Source of the DNA: Candidatus Brockarchaeota archaeon
GTDB lineage: Archaea; Thermoproteota; EX4484-205; DTQO01
DNA: 5,664 bases
NCBI GenBank assembly: GCA_017601265.1
Contig: JAFNJA010000071.1
Location: forward strand, 4,585 to 10,248
Direction of reading: 5' to 3'
Below, one piece after another: positions 1 to 5,601 of the stretch (position 1 is the stretch's first letter; each line of letters opens with the position of its first letter). The translations under genes were made by a program, and so were the position numbers. The notes below the pieces were generated by a model. That model saw only the letters and a list, made by a program, of their open reading frames with translations, did no database searches and was not told the origin of the DNA.

Positions 1-873
1 GTAGCAGGGCATTCCCCTCAGCTCCGGATTGCTGCCCCGGCCCTTGAGTTTCTCGAAGATCGTCCTCTCGACTTCCAGCTCCTCTTCCCTCTCGCCTTCG
101 GTCATGAACGGAAGTATCTCGCCAACGCCCTTGTACGAACCCATACCCCCGGTGTTCGGACCTTTGTCTCCATCGAAGGCCCTCTTGTAGTCCCTAGTCT
201 CCGGCAACGGAACTAGGTGCCTTCCGTCGCAGAAAGCTTGGAAGCTGGACTCCTCGCCCTCGATCTTCTCCTCGACTATTACGGGGCCGCTCCCGAAGTT
301 GGACATGAAGTGGTCGAACAGGGCCTCCCTCGTCGAGAAGTGGTCGCCCCAAACTCCAACGCCCTTGCCGGCCGCCGGGCTGTCGGGCTTGACCGCAACC
401 GCGTCGCCGAGTTCGTCGAGCCACTTCCAGAGATCCTCCTTCAACTTGGACGAGCCGGGATATTCCTTTGGGTCGAAGACCTTGTACCTCGGATTCAGCT
501 TCGGCGGAACCGAATCGAAGAGGCGGCGCTGGGCAACCTTGCTAGCCTCGATCGCGAACTTTCTCGTGGGACATATCATGGGTATGCCCGTCTCGGACTC
601 GACCAAATCCCTCACGCCGTCTATTATCGGCTTCTCGGGCCCCACTATCCCGAAATCTATCTCGTCCTTGAAGTTTTCCGCGAATTTGCATATCGTTTGG
701 ACGTTTAAGTCCGGAATGACGGCATGCTGCTTCGCCACCCTGGCGTTGAACGGGTTCCTTTGCTTGTCTGCGACGTATAAGTCGACTTTGTACCTCTCGC
801 TTCGGGAAAAAGCGTCGACCATCGCGACGCCCCTAGAACCGTAGCACACCACTAATGCACCAATTTTCTCCAA
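1..873 (-). CDS. purD: Phosphoribosylamine-glycine ligase, N-terminal 291 residues (runs off left edge)
   Basis: PurD joins phosphoribosylamine and glycine with ATP to give GAR, an early step of de novo purine synthesis, in the cytoplasm. The reading frame is open through position 1, so the 3' end is missing; archaeal homologues are longer (roughly 430-480 residues, from memory). Visible landmarks are GPEKPI at residues 78-83, an ATP-grasp segment with AVKPDSPAAGKGVGVW at 160-175, VEEKIEGEESSFQAF at 200-214, ETRDYKR at 225-231 (equivalent to QDHKR in bacterial PurD) and DGDKGPNTGGMGSY at 234-247. The N-terminus reads VVCYGSRGVAMVDAF rather than the bacterial GSGGREHA loop. The start is TTG at 873-871: no ATG lies in a suitable place, the family N-terminus begins here, and a GGAGG lies nine bases upstream. 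The gene heads away from the broken-gene region. The identity is very secure; the exact start is good but not certain. Confidence 0.96.
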   Translation of the reverse strand, partial: MEKIGALVVCYGSRGVAMVDAFSRSERYKVDLYVADKQRNPFNARVAKQHAVIPDLNVQTICKFAENFKDEIDFGIVGPEKPIIDGVRDLVESETGIPMICPTRKFAIEASKVAQRRLFDSVPPKLNPRYKVFDPKEYPGSSKLKEDLWKWLDELGDAVAVKPDSPAAGKGVGVWGDHFSTREALFDHFMSNFGSGPVIVEEKIEGEESSFQAFCDGRHLVPLPETRDYKRAFDGDKGPNTGGMGSYKGVGEILPFMTEGEREEELEVERTIFEKLKGRGSNPELRGMPCY

Positions 874-882
874 CGGAAACCG

Positions 883-911
883 CCTCCGGAAACAAAAGGC
901 GGCCTTATAGG
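883..911 (-). promoter_or_regulatory. purD promoter-like TATA box and Shine-Dalgarno site
   Basis: On the minus strand, CCTATAAGG (911-903) is a good archaeal TATA-like element, and GGAGG (887-883) lies nine bases before the TTG at 873, at ideal Shine-Dalgarno spacing. The GGAGG supports the unusual TTG start. The TATA centre is about 34 bases before the start codon, so the expected transcription start would fall close to the Shine-Dalgarno site. The TATA assignment is therefore weaker than the ribosome binding site. Confidence 0.5.
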
Positions 912-992
912 CTTTGGCAGGCGGGGCCCTCTGTGCATAGCGCAAACGGAAGCGGGATGGGCTGAAGCTTTCGGCTCCGTCGGAAAAGTATC

Positions 993-1330
993 TCAATAAT
1001 CGTCCTGCAACATTTTCTTCTCAAGCCACTTCTCGAAGTAAGCCCTCCTGTCCTTCTCCGCCTCCGCTTCTCTTCGACGCTCCTCCGGGGGTACTCAACT
1101 GCATACGTGCACTGGCTTGCCCTCGGGGACCAAAGATCGCGCGTCAAAATCCAAGACATAGTCCCTTTCCGCCTCCATGAGGGCCTCTGCCTCTTCATCA
1201 TTGAAGCCTCTTTTCCTGAGGGAGTTCTTTACGTCCTCTTCTGGAATAAATTTGACTTTGCCCTCTTTATCTCGGCCAATATTTTGAAGTGTCTCTCGGT
1301 TCTGGCCTTTTCCGCTTCTCTCAAGCTTCG
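993..1330 (-). pseudogene. Broken paralogue of the 1652-2233 winged-helix gene (3' half only)
   Basis: The minus-strand translation aligns with residues about 69 to 178 of the intact protein at 1652-2233. It begins LREAEKARTERH (intact: IREAEKAKTREHH), shifts frame near 1262-1271, then continues as KFIPEEDVKNSLRKRGF (intact: DFLPEEDVILSLKERGF), LMEAERDYVLDF (intact: LMEAERDFVLHF) and, after a stop, VPPEERR and YFEKWLEKKMLQ (intact: FLEKWHEKKVMQ). The stop TGA at 1097-1095 falls exactly where the intact protein has Trp146 (TGG), so one base change explains it. The normal end is TGA at 995-993. The first ~68 codons are absent and the sequence instead abuts a purE fragment at about 1322-1331. 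Similarity is roughly half of residues by eye, so this is an old copy and not a recent duplicate. I see no start codon or promoter for it. Confidence 0.85.
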
Positions 1331-1488
1331 ACTCCCTCCAATCGATGGTTCAGATGCCACCAGCGTTCCAGTTGCGCGCGTTGGCATCGGTAATGCAAAA
1401 AATGCGGCGCTCCTCGCAGTAGAGATCACGTCGGTAAGAGACAAGGAGCTTTGGAAATTGTCCGAATTCGGTAAAAGGTCAAAAGCGC
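1331..1488 (+). pseudogene. purE 3'-terminal fragment, frameshifted
   Basis: This stretch matches the end of the intact purE (about 4425-4590). SMVQMP is read in one frame (TCG at 1342). A one-base loss in a run of C (CCC in purE, CC at 1357-1358) moves the rest to another frame, which reads TSVPVARVGIGNAKNAALL and then AVEITSVRDKELWKLSEF; the intact PurE has TGVPVACVGIDNAKNAALL and AVEILAVKDGRLKGLLEEH. By hand count about three quarters of the bases match over the best ~100. Many of the differences sit at third codon positions, so this copy evolved as a coding gene before it broke. The first ~95 codons of purE, with the catalytic histidine region, are absent. It is on the same strand as the intact purE and abuts the broken winged-helix gene. 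Confidence 0.88.
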
Positions 1489-1533
1489 AACCTTCTTCAG
1501 GGTTATATCTCCGCAGAGCATATTGTCAACCCA

Positions 1534-1557
1534 GCACACTAATAGCCCTATTTCTCC
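1534..1557 (-). pseudogene. Possible remnant of the purD 5' end
   Basis: The minus-strand sequence from 1557 to 1534 resembles the first codons of purD (873-845): both begin GGAGAAA, then share a block around ATTAGT followed by GTGC, with small gaps. Translated, it gives GEIGLLVC beside EKIGALVVC in PurD. It lies about 95 bases after the stop of the winged-helix gene; the real purD start lies 120 bases after the stop of the broken winged-helix copy, on the same strand. The match is only about 25 bases with gaps, so it could be chance. The position is what makes it worth recording. Confidence 0.3.
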
Positions 1558-1572
1558 CTTCTGCCATACTTA

Positions 1573-1650
1573 TCAGGCCCATCCCTTGATAGCCGTCTCC
1601 AGTTTACATAAGCAATCGTACCGCTTGTTCGATTCATTACCCTTAGCCAT
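1573..1650 (-). CDS. Doubtful 25-codon ORF just after the winged-helix gene
   Basis: An ATG at 1650-1648 lies one base after the TGA of the winged-helix gene (1654-1652), which is the spacing of a coupled operon gene. It encodes 25 residues starting MAKGNESNKRYDC and ending at a TGA. The same frame continues after two adjacent stops with VWQKGEIGLLVCW, the segment that resembles the start of PurD. I recognise no family. It may be a genuine small protein, the start of a decayed third gene, or chance in a region that is otherwise broken sequence. Chance is most likely. Confidence 0.15.
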   Translation of the reverse strand: MAKGNESNKRYDCLCKLETAIKGWA

Positions 1651-1651
1651 T

Positions 1652-2233
1652 TCACCTAGTTTTTGTGGTACGGCTTCCATGATCTATCTCTTCACGCAGT
1701 TCTTCCTGCATCACCTTCTTCTCGTGCCACTTCTCAAGAAACTTCCTGCCCGCCTTTTGCGCCCTGGCCACCCTCTTGCGCTCCTCCGGAGGTATCCAGC
1801 TGCATCCAGGCACCAAGTTATAATCTGGCCCGAAGCCTTGAGAAGCGAAATGCAGGACGAAGTCCCTCTCAGCTTCCATGAGTATGTAATCTACTTCTTC
1901 GTCATCGAATCCTCTTTCCTTAAGGGACAGTATGACGTCTTCTTCTGGAAGAAAATCTAACTTGCCGTGCTTGAAAATCTCAGCTAAGAGCTCATGGTGT
2001 TCCCGTGTCTTGGCCTTCTCTGCCTCTCTGATTGTTGGGTCTATCCACTTGTAGAACCCAGAGCGATGGTCTATAATCTTCCGTCTCTGCGCTTCGTGTA
2101 GAGCTTCTTCAATGTCCTCCTGTTCCATTCCTCTCTCCTTGAGTCTTCTTATCATCTCATCATAAGCTATCTGCTTCACTTGACCATCTGCGAACTCTTT
2201 TTCAATCATCTTTACTACCTTTTTAATGTTCAT
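1652..2233 (-). CDS. Tandem winged-helix-like DNA-binding protein
   Basis: I do not recognise a named family. The 193-residue product has no membrane segment or signal peptide and is very rich in Glu, Lys and Arg. It appears to hold two similar modules. Module 1 has YDEMIRRLKERGMEQEDIEEAL at 24-45, a short hairpin, YKWIDP at 61-66 and a charged helix. Module 2 has EEDVILSLKERGFDDEEVDYIL at 98-119, CSWIPP at 144-149 and a charged helix ending KFLEKWHEKK. The L-x-E-R-G helix, the EA-x-R helix and the hairpin before a Trp fit a winged helix, like those at the C-termini of archaeal replication proteins such as MCM; that resemblance is by pattern only. The ATG overlaps the stop of the upstream endonuclease gene as ATGA, so the two are probably translated together, and a DNA-binding partner or regulator role is plausible. 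A broken paralogue lies downstream at 993-1330. It is surely a gene; its function is open. Confidence 0.85.
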   Translation of the reverse strand: MNIKKVVKMIEKEFADGQVKQIAYDEMIRRLKERGMEQEDIEEALHEAQRRKIIDHRSGFYKWIDPTIREAEKAKTREHHELLAEIFKHGKLDFLPEEDVILSLKERGFDDEEVDYILMEAERDFVLHFASQGFGPDYNLVPGCSWIPPEERKRVARAQKAGRKFLEKWHEKKVMQEELREEIDHGSRTTKTR

Positions 2234-3891
2234 CGCTCCACATCACCTTCTTCTCTCCAGACGGAGTCTAATTGTCTCTTCATCTTTTCAAAATTCTCCT
2301 TCCCTAACACCAAAATCTGCCACTCACCTCTGAAACCTTTCTTCTCTCCCTTATAAATTTTCATCGGAATAATCTCTGCTTTCACGCCGAATGTCCTTTC
2401 CAATACCTGTGCTTCCTCTTTAAGAATTACAGGGACCCATTCCTTTTTCATATTTTCAATGAAACGATCGTATATAGACTTAACTTCATTTGGTAGATCT
2501 ATTTTGACTTCCTTAGTGAGAGTCACAAATGATTCCTTGGCCCCAGAAGGCAGAGTCTTGTCCTGCCAGTGGATATAATCAGTCATCGCAAGGTACTCCG
2601 ACGTGAGCTTTGTCCTAATTTCATGCGTGCCGATAATACGTATCTGATAGCCATGATTGTCAATATTACCATCATCCCGTATGGATTGCTCATAATAGGC
2701 TTTAGCGATCCTGTGGTCCCCAAATGTTATCATGTCGGGGAGATGGTGTTCCTGCTCAACTTTACTTCCTTCAACTGCCCCCGCTCTTACGAGCATATCA
2801 CCTATTACAGAGGAGTCTAAGCGGATGCCATACTCTTTGCCTTTCCTATCGTGAATTACATATGGGTCAACATCGCCAAAAATACGTTGGACCGCTTCAG
2901 CAATTATCCGCCTGTTTTCGGGATCGTAATTCCAGTAGTAAAAGCGGTGGGTATCCCTTTCTATATGACCGTCCTTGAGTGCTGCCGCCAAGAGCCTCCC
3001 TCCGTTGGGGCATTCCATGTCGATGGGGAATTTTGGGTTGATTATGGCCTCTTTGTGGCTTGTGCTGCCAACCGACTTGATGTAGGGAGTCAGGGCATCG
3101 TACGGGATTTCAAGCAGATCCAAAAGCTTCATCAGGTTTTTCACCGTCATCGAATCCCTCCCCTTCCCTACCGTATTTCGTAGTGCCGAGGCGGACATCC
3201 CCAGGGCGTTGGCAAGTTCGATGTAAGAGCCATCTGGGCTTCTCTCCGTCGGGAAGAGAGCCCTGGCCTTTTCTATGAGCTCTCCCAGCTTGCCTTCCTG
3301 AAGCGTTATGGCCTGGCCGTAGCGCAGGTGCCACCACTGGCCCTTTAATGGTTCCTTCCAAGCTTCCAGCTCCTTTCGTTGGACTCTTGTGGCATCGACC
3401 TCACCTGAAACTTTGCCTCTTCGCTTCTTGAAAACTCTAGCCCTTGGCAGGTTAACGGGTATGCTCTTCCTCCAGCTTCTGCTCTTCTTCTCCCCCCTAT
3501 CGCGGAAAACATGCCGCTCTTCCCTCCTAGACCTTCCCCACGCCAAGATCTTGGTCGTCGCGTTTACGATTTCCCTTGTTCCCCAGAACGTTCCATAGAG
3601 GATACTGGACATGAATGCCAGCGATAGCGTGTAGACCGCCATCGGCCAGAATGGAGTGCCCTGTAGTTCCTCGATGGGCGCCTCGAACTCATCGAAAAGA
3701 TGGGGATGCCCCATGGCGCCTGCTAGCCATTTAAGGAACCCGAATACCGCCCAGAAGGCGGCCTCGGCACCTTGCAGGGTACTTATGAATTGGAGGTAGA
3801 GTAGGAGGACTGCGATCGAGAGGAGGGCGCCTGCGGCCGTGCCGGATATCCCCTTTCTATCTCTTAACAGGCCTACTCTTCGTTTGAGCAT
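2230..3891 (-). CDS. Membrane-anchored HTH-LAGLIDADG endonuclease-like protein
   Basis: The 553-residue product has four parts. Residues 1-120 hold hydrophobic segments at about 15-40, 45-60 and 80-104; the first follows RDRKGISG, which resembles the archaeal prepilin (class III) cleavage motif KG|IS. Residues 121-183 are a strongly basic linker. Residues 184-270 hold a helix-turn-helix (IELANALGMSASALRNTV at 224-241). Residues 284-553 match a single-chain LAGLIDADG endonuclease: INPKFPIDMECPNGGRL, motif 1 LLAAALKDGHI (300-310, Asp307), GKEYGI at 351-356, motif 2 AKAYYEQSIRDDGNI (396-410, Asp407), and a C-terminal W-Q-I-L-V-L-G-K-E-N strand and helix. Both catalytic-site acids are present, so it could still cut DNA. 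Such enzymes are normally soluble, so the membrane part is odd. No in-frame start is well placed between the membrane region and the HTH. The gene is followed by the winged-helix gene with a four-base overlap. Alternative view: a transcription regulator built on a LAGLIDADG fold. Confidence 0.88.
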   Translation of the reverse strand: MLKRRVGLLRDRKGISGTAAGALLSIAVLLLYLQFISTLQGAEAAFWAVFGFLKWLAGAMGHPHLFDEFEAPIEELQGTPFWPMAVYTLSLAFMSSILYGTFWGTREIVNATTKILAWGRSRREERHVFRDRGEKKSRSWRKSIPVNLPRARVFKKRRGKVSGEVDATRVQRKELEAWKEPLKGQWWHLRYGQAITLQEGKLGELIEKARALFPTERSPDGSYIELANALGMSASALRNTVGKGRDSMTVKNLMKLLDLLEIPYDALTPYIKSVGSTSHKEAIINPKFPIDMECPNGGRLLAAALKDGHIERDTHRFYYWNYDPENRRIIAEAVQRIFGDVDPYVIHDRKGKEYGIRLDSSVIGDMLVRAGAVEGSKVEQEHHLPDMITFGDHRIAKAYYEQSIRDDGNIDNHGYQIRIIGTHEIRTKLTSEYLAMTDYIHWQDKTLPSGAKESFVTLTKEVKIDLPNEVKSIYDRFIENMKKEWVPVILKEEAQVLERTFGVKAEIIPMKIYKGEKKGFRGEWQILVLGKENFEKMKRQLDSVWREEGDVER

Positions 3892-3920
3892 TCATCGCGT
3901 CGATAGATTTGTTCAAAACG

Positions 3921-3930
3921 GGATTTAAGC
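3921..3930 (-). promoter_or_regulatory. TATA-like box upstream of the endonuclease gene
   Basis: GCTTAAATCC on the minus strand (3930-3921) is A/T-rich and TATA-like, centred about 34 bases before the ATG at 3891-3889. That is the same distance as the TATA-like box before purD. No Shine-Dalgarno sequence is evident before this ATG, so the message would have a very short leader. It is a plausible promoter from position and composition only. Confidence 0.35.
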
Positions 3931-3956
3931 CCCTATGAATCGAAATGGACCGAAGA

Positions 3957-4004
3957 TTGGCCTAGAAGCCATCGGAAATGCCCTCGGACCTTGCGTTGGC
4001 CTAG
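3957..4004. repeat. Nine-base direct repeat TTGGCCTAG
   Basis: TTGGCCTAG occurs at 3957-3965 and again at 3996-4004, 39 bases apart start to start, in the divergent promoter region. It could be a pair of binding sites or chance. No third copy was noticed. Confidence 0.3.
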
Positions 4005-4155
4005 GGCTGCGGGAGCATGGGCCTTGCGGACTCAATGCCTTTCTCACAAAGGTGATGAGCCGAGCCCATTCGAATCAAACGGATCCCAATGGCCGGAAAC
4101 GCTTAAGATGTCAAAAGACGTAGTTGTCTATGTAAGGCCAGTTAAGGCGATTTGG

Positions 4156-4599
4156 ATGAAGGTTTCCGTTATCGTTGGGAGCCGGTCCGACATGCCCGTG
4201 GCGGAAGATGCTCTGAAGGTTTTGAAAGATTTTGGCATAGAGTGCGAGGCCAAGGTGCTTTCTGCCCACAGGGACCCCGAAGCCTTGGACGACTACGTCA
4301 AAAGCCAGGACGCCGACGTTTTCATAGCGATAGCCGGATTATCGGCGGCGCTTCCAGGTTACGTCGCTTCGAGGACGACGAAGCCCGTGATAGGCGTGCC
4401 AAGGGAGGCGAAGCTCCAGGGCTTGGATTCCCTTCTCTCGATGGTTCAGATGCCCACCGGCGTTCCAGTCGCGTGCGTTGGCATCGACAACGCGAAGAAC
4501 GCGGCGCTTTTGGCGGTTGAAATCTTGGCTGTCAAGGACGGCAGGCTTAAGGGTTTGCTGGAAGAGCACAGGAAGAAGATGAGGGAGCCGCAGCAATAG
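4156..4599 (+). CDS. purE: AIR carboxylase / carboxyaminoimidazole ribonucleotide mutase, PurE family
   Basis: PurE makes 4-carboxy-AIR in purine synthesis, either by moving a carboxylate from N5-CAIR (class I, with PurK) or directly from AIR and CO2 (class II). The 147-residue length is normal. Landmarks are VIVGSRSD at 5-12, SAHRDP at 36-41 with the catalytic His38, IAGLSAALPG at 59-68, KPVIGVP at 76-82, SLLSMVQMPTGVP at 92-104 and NAKNAALLAVEI at 112-123. In class I enzymes the loop reads AGGAAHLPG; here Ala65 replaces that second His, and the AKNAALLA segment is shorter than the class I form. Both features recall class II enzymes. The start is ATG at 4156 because the family core begins there; an in-frame ATG at 4108 would add 16 unmatched residues. 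It is divergent from the endonuclease gene and convergent with purQ. A broken second copy of its 3' third lies at 1331-1488. Confidence 0.95.
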   Translation: MKVSVIVGSRSDMPVAEDALKVLKDFGIECEAKVLSAHRDPEALDDYVKSQDADVFIAIAGLSAALPGYVASRTTKPVIGVPREAKLQGLDSLLSMVQMPTGVPVACVGIDNAKNAALLAVEILAVKDGRLKGLLEEHRKKMREPQQ

Positions 4600-4786
4600 A
4601 ACTCGCCAAATCGGGCATCTACTGGAAGACGTTCGCCCGAGGGCTCGAAGCACCTCTCTCCCTTTCAATTCTGAAGCGCAACCTCTTGGGAGGGCGCTTG
4701 CGCAGTTTGATTGACAAACCTAGATCAAGATGACTGGTTAACATAGCCATCGATTTGGAAACGTAATTCGCGCGATTTACAGTTGC

Positions 4787-5596
4787 TCAGAACCTTTTTT
4801 CCACGAATTTCAGGATCGATTCGAACAAGAGCTTTCCGTCGCCGTAGGGTTGAAGGCCTTTCTTCTGCCAGTCGGGCAGTTGCCAACCGTAAAAGCATCG
4901 TTCTGGATGGGGCATTGTTCCCATCACGTTTCCCTGCGGGTTGCAGATGCCGGCTATGTCCTCGAACGAGCCGTTAGGGTTGAACGGGTAAGCGCCTCCC
5001 GCTCTTTCGCCGCTCGGCTTGGCGTAGGTGAACGCGATCTGGTCGTTTTCGATCAACTTGTCCAGGCTCTCCCGCGCTTTGTCCAGTATGAACTTGCCCT
5101 CCCCGTGGGCTACCGGCATCCTCAGGACTTGCCCCGGCGATGCGCCAACCAGGGGGCACTTGCCCCGATTCTCGCACCTCAGGTAGACCCACCTGCACTC
5201 GAACCGAGCCGAATCGTTGGTTGCCAAGGACGCTTCGGCGGGTTGGCCGATACCGCCGAAGCCGGGAAGGAGGCCCGACTCGACCAGCACTTGGAATCCG
5301 TTGCATATGCCCAGGATCGGCTTCCCTTCGTCTACGAACCTTTCCAACTCGCCGCCTATGCGGGCCACCATCTCCTTGGCCCAAATGGCTCCGGCCCGAA
5401 CGTAATCCCCGTGCGCGAACCCTCCCGGAAAGACGAGGACGTCGTAGCTCGAGATCGAGGGATCCCCCCTGAGGAGCCTGTTCATGTGGACCACGTCAGC
5501 CCTGGCCCCAAGTTCCTTGAACGCCAGCTGCGTTTCGAAGTCGCAATTCGTCCCGCCGACGCGGGGAACGCAGACCTTGATCTCGTTCCTCTTCAT
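4787..5596 (-). CDS. purQ: Phosphoribosylformylglycinamidine synthase, glutaminase subunit
   Basis: PurQ hydrolyses glutamine and passes ammonia to PurL, which converts FGAR to FGAM; with PurS they form the cytoplasmic FGAM synthase complex. The 269-residue protein is a class I glutamine amidotransferase: VCVPRVGGTNCDFE at 8-21, VLVFPGGFAHGDYVRAG at 53-69, the nucleophile elbow GICNGFQVL at 96-104 with Cys98, and MPHPER at 228-233 with His230 and Glu232, completing the triad. It is longer than the ~225-residue bacterial form, as in several archaea. The start chosen is ATG at 5596-5594, five bases after the purL stop, with AAAGGGG touching it; that spacing is too tight for a classical ribosome site. 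An in-frame TTG at 5623 would overlap purL and add nine residues. The order purL-purQ indicates one transcript. The gene looks intact. Confidence 0.96.
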   Translation of the reverse strand: MKRNEIKVCVPRVGGTNCDFETQLAFKELGARADVVHMNRLLRGDPSISSYDVLVFPGGFAHGDYVRAGAIWAKEMVARIGGELERFVDEGKPILGICNGFQVLVESGLLPGFGGIGQPAEASLATNDSARFECRWVYLRCENRGKCPLVGASPGQVLRMPVAHGEGKFILDKARESLDKLIENDQIAFTYAKPSGERAGGAYPFNPNGSFEDIAGICNPQGNVMGTMPHPERCFYGWQLPDWQKKGLQPYGDGKLLFESILKFVEKRF

Positions 5597-5601
5597 CCCC
5601 T

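Larger units (their letters stand above)
993..1557. repeat. Decayed tandem copy of the purD-winged helix-purE segment
   Basis: The broken winged-helix gene (minus) and broken purE (plus) lie side by side in the same order and strands as the intact winged-helix gene and purE at 1652-4599. A purD-like scrap lies where the intact unit would be expected to join purD again. The endonuclease gene and the 5' parts of both flanking genes are missing from this copy. That is what one deletion from inside the winged-helix gene to inside purE would leave. The homology of the two main pieces is seen directly; the tandem-duplication-and-deletion history is inferred. Confidence 0.6.
3892..4155. other. Intergenic region between divergent endonuclease gene and purE
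   Basis: These 264 bases separate two genes that are transcribed away from each other, so both promoters should be here. For purE, TATGTAA near 4129-4135 lies about 25 bases before the ATG, which would give an almost leaderless message; GCTTAAGATG near 4101-4110 is a second candidate. The purE frame is open upstream as far as 3991, but those codons do not resemble any part of PurE. I see no RNA gene. A nine-base direct repeat lies at 3957 and 3996. Confidence 0.4.

Noticed and set aside
217..844. Long plus-strand open frames over 217-708 and 299-844
   Set aside because: They are antisense to purD, whose conserved motifs are clear on the other strand, and their translations resemble nothing.
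1107..1589. A 160-codon plus-strand frame taken as one gene
   Set aside because: Only its middle (about 1359-1488) is purE-like; the first part is antisense to the broken winged-helix gene and the last part has no similarity.
4067..4085. tRNA T-loop-like TTCGAATC
   Set aside because: The flanking bases do not form a T stem and no acceptor or anticodon arm is present.
4052..4110. C/D box RNA suggested by GTGATGA at 4052-4058
   Set aside because: No CTGA D box at a suitable distance and no pairing of the ends.
3935..4155. Small plus-strand gene at 3935-4123, or an N-terminal extension of PurE from 3991
   Set aside because: No family resemblance, no ribosome site, and the PurE core begins exactly at the ATG at 4156.
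4765..4778. Palindrome around TCGCGCGA between purE and purQ as a terminator
   Set aside because: The perfect part is only eight bases and no T run follows on either strand.
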